From positions 1-38,327 of the forward strand of contig JBGTMJ010000038.1 in assembly GCA_041743655.1 (NCBI GenBank): a DNA stretch of 38,327 bases, read 5' to 3'. Made by a program: the position numbers and the translations under genes. The DNA is from JARIHD01 sp041743655. Its GTDB lineage: Bacteria > Patescibacteriota > Saccharimonadia > Saccharimonadales > UBA4665. Each line of letters begins with the position of its first letter. Positions within the stretch are counted from its first letter, which is position 1. Below the pieces are notes generated by a model that was given only the letters and a program-made list of their open reading frames with translations, was not told the origin of the DNA and ran no database searches. Of the stretch, positions 15,812-24,100 are shown one piece after another.

Positions 15812-15840
15812 TTGACAAGAGAGCAAGAAAGGTGTACAGT
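15812..15840 (+). promoter_or_regulatory. Strong promoter upstream of the GT2 operon
   Basis: A perfect -35 box TTGACA (15812-15817) is followed after 17 bp by TACAGT (15835-15840). Transcription should start near 15847. About 74 nt later the transcript meets the strong stem-loop at 15885-15920, so this promoter drives either an attenuated leader for the GT2 operon or a separate short RNA. Confidence 0.65.
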
Positions 15841-15884
15841 TTAAAGAGTTAGTTTAGGCTTTTTGCCCAGTCGCATGGAGTTAG

Positions 15885-15920
15885 AAGGAGAGGGTTATTT
15901 TTATATAACCCTCCTTTTTT
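15885..15920 (+). terminator. Intrinsic terminator directly before the GT2 start codon
   Basis: AGGGTTAT (15891-15898) pairs with ATAACCCT (15905-15912) across the loop TTTTAT. The stem extends through G15890-C15913 and, with one bulge, into AAGG/CTTT. A run of six T (15915-15920) follows and the ATG of the GT2 gene begins at the next base. The only Shine-Dalgarno-like sequence (AAGGAG, 15885-15890) lies in the 5' arm. Confidence 0.8.
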
Positions 15921-17684
15921 ATGAGCAAGATTGTAGCACCCCAAATAATGCCGATATATGATTACAAGGCATCCAGCCAGTTGGCTGGAGCTTTTTCACG
16001 GCTTCCCAAAACATCATATCGGGTTTCGTTCCGTAGGCTAGCTAATAAAAAGGATGCCACCAAAACCCTACTGTTTGCTCTCGCGAACGTAGGGGTGGAG
16101 GTGGGGTTTCTTGCCTGGCTGCTTGTGTCGTTGTTAACCCCGATTTGGAGTGACAGTGCTACGCTGGGTGCTGCTTTCATTGCGCTGCTCAGCTGTATCT
16201 TTGTTATTGAAAGCTTCCGGTTGGTCAGTATTATTTCGCTTGCCGTGTCAGCACTGATGGCTAAAGAGCCATTGCCCGTGCGTCCGAAGCAAGGCACGCG
16301 TGTAGCCTTTACGACAACGATAGTACCTTCCAAAGAACCGTTTGAAATGGTACAACGTACACTCCGGGCCATGAAGCAAGTCGTGCACAAAGGGCAGCTT
16401 GATGTCTGGCTGTTGGACGAAGGCAACGATCCCTTAATTAAGCAGGCGTGCGTGAAAATGGGTGTTAATCACTTCAGCCGTAAGGGTTTGAGTATATGGA
16501 ATACACCTGCGGGACGTTTTAAGGCGAAAACCAAGCATGGTAATCATAACGCCTGGCTAGTGTCCAAAGGCCGTAACTACGATTATGTACTTTCTGTAGA
16601 CTCCGACCACGTTCCTCAGGCTAACTTCGGCGAACGCATGCTTGGCTATTTTCGCGATCCGGATGTTGCCTTCGTGGTCGGGCCGCAGGTATATGGCAAT
16701 ACAGAAAGCGTTATTACCCGTGGAGCCGAATCACAATCATATGTTTTTCAGGCCACCATTCAGCGTGCTGCCAATACCTACCACTCAGCGATGTTTGTAG
16801 GTACTAATCACGCGTACCGCGTATCTACCTTACTACGAATAGGCGGTTTTCAGGACTCAATCACCGAAGATCTGTTAACCGGCCTCACTATTCACGGTAC
16901 CCGCAACCCCCAAACTGGCAATTTCTGGAAGTCCGTATACACCCCTGATGTATTAGCTGTCGGCGAAGGCCCGGCGTCATGGACCGATTTTTTCTCACAA
17001 CAGCTACGTTGGTCCCGCGGCGCAAACGAGATACTGCTCAAACATTTTGCCCAGTTATTTATTCGTTTGCCCTGGCGCTCGCGTATTCACTACGGTCTTA
17101 TTATCTGGTGCTATCCCGCGGCAGCGGTTACCTGGACGGTTGGCATTGCGGTAAGCATGCTCTATTTGTTCTTAGGTACTACGGGCGTTGGGTTGCACGA
17201 CAAAACCTGGCTGGCATTATATATTGATGTACTTGCCACGCAGGTGGCACTGTACGCGTGGCTGCGCAAGTATAATGTCAGTCCCCATGAGGAGCGCAGC
17301 TCGTTTGGTGTAGCAGGTATTCTATTTTCGATATTCGCTGCACCCGTTTATACTTATGCATTCTTTAGTACGCTGGCACGCAGAAAGAGTGGCTTCGTGG
17401 TAACACCCAAGGGTGACACTATCTCACCTGACAGTTGGCGCACCTTTAAGAACCACCTGTTGTGGGCAGCCCTGGTTAGCGGATTCCTGTTGTACACCAT
17501 TATCATCGGCAACGTGCACCCAAACGTCAAAATATGGTGCGCGATCGCCCTTGTTACCTGTCTGACACCGGTGATGATGTGGCAGATAACCATCTGGCAG
17601 CAAACCAGGCGTGCCATTGCTGCATTGTTACGTATTCCACGAAAACTTACTAACCGGTCTATATCAGAAGGAGTTGAAGCATGA
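15921..17684 (+). CDS. cslA: Cellulose-synthase-like family 2 glycosyltransferase (CslA type)
   Basis: A protein of 587 residues. Two N-terminal membrane helices (about 48-70 and 77-105) precede a GT-A domain with the full processive beta-glycosyltransferase signature: Asp166 in 'LLDEGND', Asp227/Asp229 in 'SVDSDH', Asp317 in 'ITEDLL' and the QxxRW motif 'QQLRWSRG' (Gln361, Arg364, Trp365). Several further membrane helices follow, as in synthases that polymerise a sugar nucleotide and push the glucan through their own channel. There is no obvious C-terminal PilZ domain, so c-di-GMP control as in BcsA is not evident. The stop overlaps the oxidase start (ATGA, 4 bp), indicating coupled translation. 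The start is uncertain: ATG 15921 touches the terminator U-run, and ATG 15948 is an alternative. This is the only confident gene here that ends in TGA. Confidence 0.88.
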   Translation: MSKIVAPQIMPIYDYKASSQLAGAFSRLPKTSYRVSFRRLANKKDATKTLLFALANVGVEVGFLAWLLVSLLTPIWSDSATLGAAFIALLSCIFVIESFRLVSIISLAVSALMAKEPLPVRPKQGTRVAFTTTIVPSKEPFEMVQRTLRAMKQVVHKGQLDVWLLDEGNDPLIKQACVKMGVNHFSRKGLSIWNTPAGRFKAKTKHGNHNAWLVSKGRNYDYVLSVDSDHVPQANFGERMLGYFRDPDVAFVVGPQVYGNTESVITRGAESQSYVFQATIQRAANTYHSAMFVGTNHAYRVSTLLRIGGFQDSITEDLLTGLTIHGTRNPQTGNFWKSVYTPDVLAVGEGPASWTDFFSQQLRWSRGANEILLKHFAQLFIRLPWRSRIHYGLIIWCYPAAAVTWTVGIAVSMLYLFLGTTGVGLHDKTWLALYIDVLATQVALYAWLRKYNVSPHEERSSFGVAGILFSIFAAPVYTYAFFSTLARRKSGFVVTPKGDTISPDSWRTFKNHLLWAALVSGFLLYTIIIGNVHPNVKIWCAIALVTCLTPVMMWQITIWQQTRRAIAALLRIPRKLTNRSISEGVEA

Positions 17685-19255
17685 AAAAGCCAAGTACATT
17701 CTTAAAGTCACGCCGATTTTATTACACGCTAGCAGCCTTGCTGGTGATTGGTGTAAACGTCAATGCGCTCATCGAGCCGGTCTATGCCAAAGTTGAGTAC
17801 GTGTGGTCGCGCCAGCAATCGGTCATCGAACAATACGGACGATGGGATATTGCCAAACACGATTCTCCGGTAAACTCGGTGCATGCCGCCTTGCTGCGTA
17901 CCGGAAAAGTGTTGCTTATCGCCGGATCGGGTAATAATGAGGAAGCTTTCGCAGCTAACTCATTCAGGACTGTTATCTGGGATCCTGAAACCGGCAGTTT
18001 TACGGAGGTGCCCACGCCCTGGGATGTCTTCTGTGCCGGCCATGTCTTCCTGCCTGATGGCAAACTCTTGGTCGCAGGAGGCACCAACGGGTACGAAGAC
18101 TTGGCAAAAGTACCACGCCAGAATTATAGCGGCCTCAAAGATTCGTATATCTTTGATCCGGATACCGAACGGTACGAAAAAGTCTCAGACCTGCATTTTG
18201 CCCGCTGGTATCCGACACTCGTAAGCTTAGGTGACGGTCAAGTGCTGGCCGCTGCCGGCTTGGACGAAAAAGGCAACATGTCGCAGGGCCAGACTGAAAT
18301 CTTTGACCCGGCAACCAAGCAATGGACGTACAAACCCAATCTCAAGCACGTCTTTCCAACCTATCCAGCACTGCTTTTAACGAACGACGGACGCTTATTC
18401 TACAGTGGCTCGAGCCAAGGTTACGTACCTGGTAAGGGCAGCATGAATCCTGGTTTCTGGAATCTGAAGACTAACAACTTCCAACTAGTCACTGGCTTGC
18501 CCGAAGCCGACATGACCAATAACAGTGCTACTGTCATGTTGCCACCGGCACAAGACCAGCGCGTTATGGTCCTAGGTGGTGCAGGGAACGGCGACTCGCC
18601 GTTAACAACCAGTCGCACAGCAATCGTCGACCTTGACAGCTCGCCCAATCCATCATATGAAAGAGGGCCGAACCTTCAAAATGCCACGCGTTATCCTGGT
18701 GTTGTTATCCTGCCGGATGACACGGTATTTGAAACCGGTGGTTCCCGCGGCTACCGTACTGACGACGTCCACTCAGCCGAGATTTTCCACCCGGACACTA
18801 ACACCTTCACCAAAGCAGCCACACCTCGTGTCGGCCGCAACTACCATGCTGAGGCTATACTACTGCCCGATGGCCGCGTGGCAACCTTTGGTTCCAACCC
18901 CATTGAGAACACCTTTGAGATGCGAATTGAGATTTATTCGCCTGCTTACCTGTTCAAAAGCACACGACCAGTTATTACAGGAGGCGCAACTGAGCTAGAG
19001 CGTGGCACAGCGTCTAAGCTAACTATTGCGAACCCCACTGATATTAAGACCGCCAAGCTGTTGCGTCCGAGCGCCGTTACCCACGTTACTGATGTAGAGC
19101 AGCGCTCTATCAACCTGCCCTTCACTCAGACAGCTGATGGCATTAGCGTGCAGGTTCCAGACAACCCCAACTTGGTACCGCCAGGATGGTACATGGCCTT
19201 TGTCACCAACAAACAGAATATTCCCTCCAAAGCCTACTGGGTCCACATCAAGTAA
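17681..19255 (+). CDS. glxA: Copper-radical oxidase, galactose/glyoxal oxidase type (GlxA-like)
   Basis: A protein of 524 residues with an N-terminal basic stretch and hydrophobic helix ('FYYTLAALLVIGVNVNALI') that acts as signal or anchor, placing it outside the membrane. A kelch-type propeller follows ('LLPDGRVATFG', 'FLPDGKLLVAGG' blades), then a galactose-oxidase C-terminal immunoglobulin-like domain ('RPVITGGATELERG' to 'SKAYWVHIK'). The recognised copper-site residues are in place: Cys118 ('FCAGH') and Tyr177 ('RWYPT'), which form the Cys-Tyr cofactor, Tyr388-His389 ('RNYHAE'), and His468 ('VTHVTD'). The enzyme should oxidise an alcohol or aldehyde to its product with release of H2O2. 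The 4-bp overlap with the GT2 gene mirrors Streptomyces cslA-glxA, where GlxA acts on the nascent beta-glucan. The natural substrate here is unknown. Confidence 0.9.
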   Translation: MKKPSTFLKSRRFYYTLAALLVIGVNVNALIEPVYAKVEYVWSRQQSVIEQYGRWDIAKHDSPVNSVHAALLRTGKVLLIAGSGNNEEAFAANSFRTVIWDPETGSFTEVPTPWDVFCAGHVFLPDGKLLVAGGTNGYEDLAKVPRQNYSGLKDSYIFDPDTERYEKVSDLHFARWYPTLVSLGDGQVLAAAGLDEKGNMSQGQTEIFDPATKQWTYKPNLKHVFPTYPALLLTNDGRLFYSGSSQGYVPGKGSMNPGFWNLKTNNFQLVTGLPEADMTNNSATVMLPPAQDQRVMVLGGAGNGDSPLTTSRTAIVDLDSSPNPSYERGPNLQNATRYPGVVILPDDTVFETGGSRGYRTDDVHSAEIFHPDTNTFTKAATPRVGRNYHAEAILLPDGRVATFGSNPIENTFEMRIEIYSPAYLFKSTRPVITGGATELERGTASKLTIANPTDIKTAKLLRPSAVTHVTDVEQRSINLPFTQTADGISVQVPDNPNLVPPGWYMAFVTNKQNIPSKAYWVHIK

Positions 19256-19262
19256 CCGCCGG

Positions 19263-19679
19263 CTATTCAGCTTTGATGTCGAGCTCAATGTGCGCTTTTG
19301 CGCGTATGTGGTCATGCATAGTGTAGGTGCCGGCTTGTACGGCATCTACCACAAAAAATTCGTTTGGACGCAGCGGCTGCCTGGTAAAACCCGGGTAGTT
19401 GATAAGATTATCGTGCGTCCCAAAGGTAAGTTCATAGTTCTCAGTTCCGGTATTGACGATCTTAATCGTATCGCAACGCTTTAAAGTAAGCTGGGAGGTA
19501 GAGAATGCATCACTCTTGATTGTCAATTGATGTTCTGCACCAACAGCCTTACAAGTTAAATCGTTAGTATCCTTTTTGATTGTACCGAACCATATGCCAG
19601 TACCTACCAGTATAATAGTCATAAAAGCAACGGCTATGTCCAACCACAAGAAATGCCGCTTTACATGTGCACGTTTCAT
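19263..19679 (-). CDS. Membrane-anchored cupredoxin-like protein
   Basis: Taking the minus-strand ATG at 19679 gives 138 residues. A basic N-terminus and one helix ('WLDIAVAFMTIILVGTGIWF') anchor it, with the rest outside. The domain has cupredoxin-like strands: 'LTLKRCDTIKIVNTGTENYE', 'LTFGTHDN' and 'FFVVDAVQAGTYTMHDH', then 'AHIELDIKAE'. The loop that normally holds Cys-His-Met ligands reads Met-His-Asp-His, so a blue-copper site is unlikely; His residues could still bind copper. It ends 7 bp from the oxidase stop, convergent with it. A role in supplying or holding copper for the neighbouring oxidase is inference from position. The start is supported by TACAAT exactly 7 nt upstream. Confidence 0.72.
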   Translation of the reverse strand: MKRAHVKRHFLWLDIAVAFMTIILVGTGIWFGTIKKDTNDLTCKAVGAEHQLTIKSDAFSTSQLTLKRCDTIKIVNTGTENYELTFGTHDNLINYPGFTRQPLRPNEFFVVDAVQAGTYTMHDHIRAKAHIELDIKAE

Positions 19680-19686
19680 TTTGCTT

Positions 19687-19692
19687 ATTGTA
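19687..19692 (-). promoter_or_regulatory. Extended -10 box for the cupredoxin gene (leaderless)
   Basis: On the minus strand the sequence TGGTACAAT precedes the start codon, with only 7 nt between the -10 box and the ATG at 19679. Transcription would therefore begin at or next to the ATG, and no ribosome site is present. The box lies in the 19-nt gap after the GH6 stop codon. Confidence 0.6.
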
Positions 19693-19698
19693 CCATGG

Positions 19699-20835
19699 CT
19701 AGCGCGGCTGGAGGTCTTGAGGCCATTGCTTAATAAGGCCAAGCGCATATTCCGGCCACCATGTGCCGGCTTTAGGACCGCCAAAGCACTTGTTGGTCTC
19801 ACTGTCTTGACCGTCCGACTCACCTGGGTATTTGATGTACAGGTAGGCATCCACTAGTGGCTTACCCGTGGCCGTGGTCGGGAAGTGGCCAAGCGAGCGC
19901 CCAGGCGGATTGCACCAGGTATAGTCTGGATAGGTAGTGTTGACATACGCTCCCAGCCCATTGCGGGATGTATCGATAATGAAGTGTTTGCCGTCAAGCT
20001 TGTCGGCTATGGCTTGGCCGTACTTAGTCGTATCGTCAGTTGGCTGGAAGTTAGAAATATTCAGGCTGAAACCGTCAGCATTAGCAATGCCTGCACTCTG
20101 TAAGCGTGCTGCTATCTTGGTGGTGTCCTGTATCCAGGCGCTGTTCCCGGCGTCAATGTATACCGTTGTACCGGCTTGGACTTTGAGCCGCACAACGGCG
20201 TCCTGTAATAATGTGTAATACATGGTTCTCTGTTCGTCCGACAGACAGGCCCGACCCTGATCGTTGTAATTCTCTATACCTGCGAGCGCATCCGGCTCCA
20301 AAATAATGATTACCCTTGTGCCCCCAATGCGGGCTGCGAGCGTGCTGATAAATGCTTGGTAGTCCGCAGCAGCACGAGTGCCTCCGGCCGAGTATCTGCC
20401 ACAGTCACGCAGCGGCAAATTGTAGGCTACCAGGACTGGAACGGCTTTGGCTGCCTTAGCATCTGCGAGATATGTGTCCAGGCTGGCTAGACTTTCTGTT
20501 GAGGTCAACCATTTGGCAATCGGCAACGCTGCTAACCTATCCATAGCGGCAGCCTGGTGCGGCTGGGAAGCCCGCCACGTTGTGGCTTGCTGGGCGGCGT
20601 TGGAATTAGGGTCGACAAACAGAACAGTACCGCGCAAAGGGTTAGAAGCTGATAATTTCTCTGACATGCTCTTGGGTGTTGTGGATTTTTGCTGAGAAGG
20701 GTGTGAGGCAAATCCCTTATAGAGCACCGCTCCCAGTAGGCAACATATGAGTAAGCCGCCTGTTATAACAGCAGCTACTGCCAATCGTTTTTTGCGTTTG
20801 CGTGCTTGACGCTTTGCTTGCTTATTCAAGGACAT
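19699..20835 (-). CDS. Membrane-anchored glycoside hydrolase family 6 (endoglucanase/cellobiohydrolase)
   Basis: With the minus-strand ATG at 20835 it has 378 residues. A strongly basic N-terminus (KQAKRQARKRKKR) and one helix ('LAVAAVITGGLLICCLLGAV') anchor the protein, with the catalytic domain outside. GH6 landmarks in order are 'LFVDPNSNAAQQA', 'PVLVAYNLPLRDCGRYSAGG' (Asp of the RDC motif), 'VIIILEPDALAGI' (the conserved catalytic Asp), 'VYIDAGNSAWI', 'GFSLNISNF', 'FIIDTSRNGLG' and 'WCNPPGRSLG'. GH6 enzymes cut beta-1,4-glucans with inversion. Beside a GT2/GlxA pair this corresponds to Streptomyces cslZ, thought to trim or release the glucan. The start is set by a TATAGT box 7 nt upstream. 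Confidence 0.9.
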   Translation of the reverse strand: MSLNKQAKRQARKRKKRLAVAAVITGGLLICCLLGAVLYKGFASHPSQQKSTTPKSMSEKLSASNPLRGTVLFVDPNSNAAQQATTWRASQPHQAAAMDRLAALPIAKWLTSTESLASLDTYLADAKAAKAVPVLVAYNLPLRDCGRYSAGGTRAAADYQAFISTLAARIGGTRVIIILEPDALAGIENYNDQGRACLSDEQRTMYYTLLQDAVVRLKVQAGTTVYIDAGNSAWIQDTTKIAARLQSAGIANADGFSLNISNFQPTDDTTKYGQAIADKLDGKHFIIDTSRNGLGAYVNTTYPDYTWCNPPGRSLGHFPTTATGKPLVDAYLYIKYPGESDGQDSETNKCFGGPKAGTWWPEYALGLIKQWPQDLQPR

Positions 20836-20842
20836 GAATCCC

Positions 20843-20848
20843 ACTATA
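20843..20848 (-). promoter_or_regulatory. -10 box of the GH6 gene (leaderless)
   Basis: On the minus strand TATAGT lies 7 nt before the ATG at 20835, so the mRNA should start at the ATG. No Shine-Dalgarno sequence is present. Confidence 0.55.
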
Positions 20849-21130
20849 ATTGCATCAAATACCAACCAGTACAAGTATAGTATTCTCCGCAGGACACTAC
20901 AAAAATGATTTACGCTAAACAGAAGTTATCATCGTGTTCAAGAGCCCAAGGTGTTAATTCTATCTCACCCGCCCGTTACCGCCAAAATCTATATTAAGAA
21001 TCCCTTCTGCCATGTTATTGCGTTTTGATTCTGATCACACTAGGTAATTCCTTATGAGCGACTATTTGATTGTTCGGCCTTTTCTTTGCCTTGTAAGGCT
21101 AAATTACACCATTCTACATTAAGCACCTTC

Positions 21131-21139
21131 TGCTACAAT
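21131..21139 (+). promoter_or_regulatory. Extended -10 box of uvrD (leaderless)
   Basis: TGCTACAAT, with the -10 hexamer TACAAT at 21134-21139, lies 6 nt before the GTG at 21146. It falls inside the longest possible open frame (from 21086), which supports the GTG as the true start and predicts a leaderless transcript. Confidence 0.65.
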
Positions 21140-21145
21140 AGTTCG

Positions 21146-24100
21146 GTGTCGGACAGACTTCTTGAAGAGCTGAACCCGGAGCAGCGGCGGGCTGTTGAAA
21201 CTACGGAGGGGCCGTTGCTTATTCAGGCTGGGGCTGGGTCAGGCAAGACCAAAACACTGACGCACCGCATTGCTTATTTGATAGCCACCGACAAAGCATC
21301 ACCTTATACCATCCTGTCAGTAACATTCACTAACAAGGCTGCCAAAGAAATGCGTGAGCGTGTGGCTCGGCTGCTGGGTGAAAACCCGGACAACCGTAGT
21401 TTTATGCCGTACATGGGGACGTTCCACTCTATTTGCGTGCGAATACTACGCATGGATGGCGAAAGCATTGGCATACCAAAAAGCTTCGTTATTTTTGATG
21501 AATCCGACCGGTTGCAGGCAATCAAACAAGCCTGCAAGCAGAAGATGGTTGACGAGAAGAGCTTCCCACCCAAGCAGTTGTCGTCAATGATAAGCAGCGC
21601 CAAAAATGACATGATTACGCCAGAACAACTTGCCGGTTCTGGTTCTACGCCTGCCCAGCGGGTTGCTGCGGATATCTACCCGCTGTACCAGCAGGCGCTA
21701 CGTGATGCGGCTGCGCTCGACTTTGATGACCTTATACAACGTACGGTCAACATGCTGCAAACACAGCCAGAAATCCGTACTAAATGGCGCACCCGGTTCA
21801 AGTACGTCATGATCGACGAATACCAGGATACGAACGCTGCACAGTACAAGCTGGTAAAGCTGCTCACGAACGAAGCTAACAATATTGCCGTAGTAGGCGA
21901 TGACTGGCAATGTCTACTTCCGGGCAGTCTTGTTGAAACCAAAAGCGGTCTTAAAAAGATTGAGTCTATTGGTAAGGGAGAGCTGGTCAGATCGGGCAGC
22001 GGCTATGGCAAGACGGGCTATTTTAAGGTTTTAGGGCGGAAAAAGTTTGCCTGTAAAGGTGAGGTTATCCACATTACGACTGCTTCCGGCAAGGAACTCG
22101 TATGTACGCCTAACCATCTCCTTTTTGCCCGTTGGGATAAAAGCGACTCATATTTTGTGTACCTAATGCATTCGCAAGGCGTGGGATATCGGATCGGAGT
22201 AGCTAAGGGTACCAGGTTTGATGGCAAGAAAGACGATATTGGTCTGAGGGTGCGGGCAAACCAGGAAAGGGCTGACCGAATGTGGGTAATCAGGGTTTGC
22301 GAGAGCCGCCAAGAAGCCCTGTATATAGAATCCCTTTTTGCATATAAGTACGGAATTCCGATGCTGGTTTTCCATGCGTTTTCCAACCGGTCTATGCTGC
22401 TCAACCAAAAATATATAGATGCACTTTACAGGGAAATTGATACCGAGGAAAGGGCCAGAACATTGATGGCTGATGTCGGGCTGGCATTTGACTTTCCTCA
22501 CTTCCTACCCCAGGCAACAACCAGAAACGGCATCAAAAGGGTCAATATCAATGTTATCCTCTTTGGCGACAAACGCGTTACGCTCACAAGCCCATGGTCG
22601 GCCAGCAGAATTTCCGCTAACACAGCTGGCCGTCAGGACCTACAGATGTTTGAAAAGTCAGGATATACAGTAAGAGTTGGTAGGGCAGGTACGTTTAGAA
22701 GTGAAGTCCACAACCTTGATTACGGAAAGATTGAACAGGCCTTAGGAAGGTTACAAGAAGTAACCAGCGCTGAGGTCCGGGTCAGCAAATATGCATTTAT
22801 GACCCAGGAAAAGTTCTCTTTTATGCCGGCTGGCCAGGTCCATCCAGGTATGATAGTCCCTGCTGCCGAGGACGGCCAAGTTAGTAACGATCGTGTTGTT
22901 ACTGTTCGGAAAGAAACCTATTCCGGCACGGTGTATGACCTGGATGTTGAGAAAGTGCACAATTACATTGCGTCAGGGGTCGTAGTGCACAACTCTATAT
23001 ATTCCTGGCGTGGTGCAGATTTTCGTAACATTTTGAAGTTCGAAAAAGATTATCCTAAATGCACGGTTATCAAGCTGGAGCAGAATTACCGCAGCACTAA
23101 GTATATTCTAGACGCAGCACATGGCATCATCACTAAAAACAAACAGCGGTCTGACAAAAAGTTATGGACTAGTGCAGGCAATGGTATGCCGGTACAGATG
23201 CTGCAGGTGGTGAATGAACGGGCAGAAGGTGAAGCTATTGTGCGTCGTATCCGCAATACAGTAGACAGCGGCCACCGACGCTACAACCATTTTGCTGTTT
23301 TGTACCGCACTAACGCGCAGAGCCGTTCGATTGAAGAAACGTTTATCCACTATGGCATTCCCTATCGGATTGTCGGGGGCCAGCGCTTTTATGACCGCAA
23401 GGAAATAAAGGACCTCATGGCGTATTTGCGGCTTATCTACCAGCCGGAAGACAGGGTCAGTTTTGCACGTGCCGTTAACATACCAACCCGTGGCATTGGT
23501 GACAAAACGCTTGATACGTTTTTCAGGTGGAAGCAAGCAAACAACATGACGCTATTACAGGCACTAACCGAAGTACAGAGCTGTCCTGACCTGAAGCCCA
23601 GGGCGGTCAAGGGCTTAAGTGAGTTCGGTGAATTACTCGCTGCCATGCGGGAAGTTATGGGGGAAGCTCCACCGAGTGGTGTTATTGATTCGCTTATCCG
23701 TCGCCTTGACTATTACAATTACCTGAGCGATGGCACGCCCCAGGCTGAATCTAGAACCGAAAACGTCAAAGAACTCTTAAGTGTTGCCCAGAACTACGAA
23801 GAACAGGGCATGGATGTGTTCCTAGAAGAGGTGGCACTGGTTAGCGATGTAGATCAGGCCGACTTTGGGGGTAACGCTGTAACACTTATGACCCTGCATG
23901 CTGCCAAGGGCCTGGAATTCCCTGTTGTTTTTATGGTGGGATTAGAAGAAACGATATTCCCCCATTCCCGTGCACTATACGACCAGTCCGAGATGGAAGA
24001 GGAACGGCGATTGTGCTACGTGGGCATGACCCGGGCGCGGGAAGAACTTTATTTAATATATGCCTCTGGCCGTTTGCTATACGGTGGCGTCCAGCATAAC

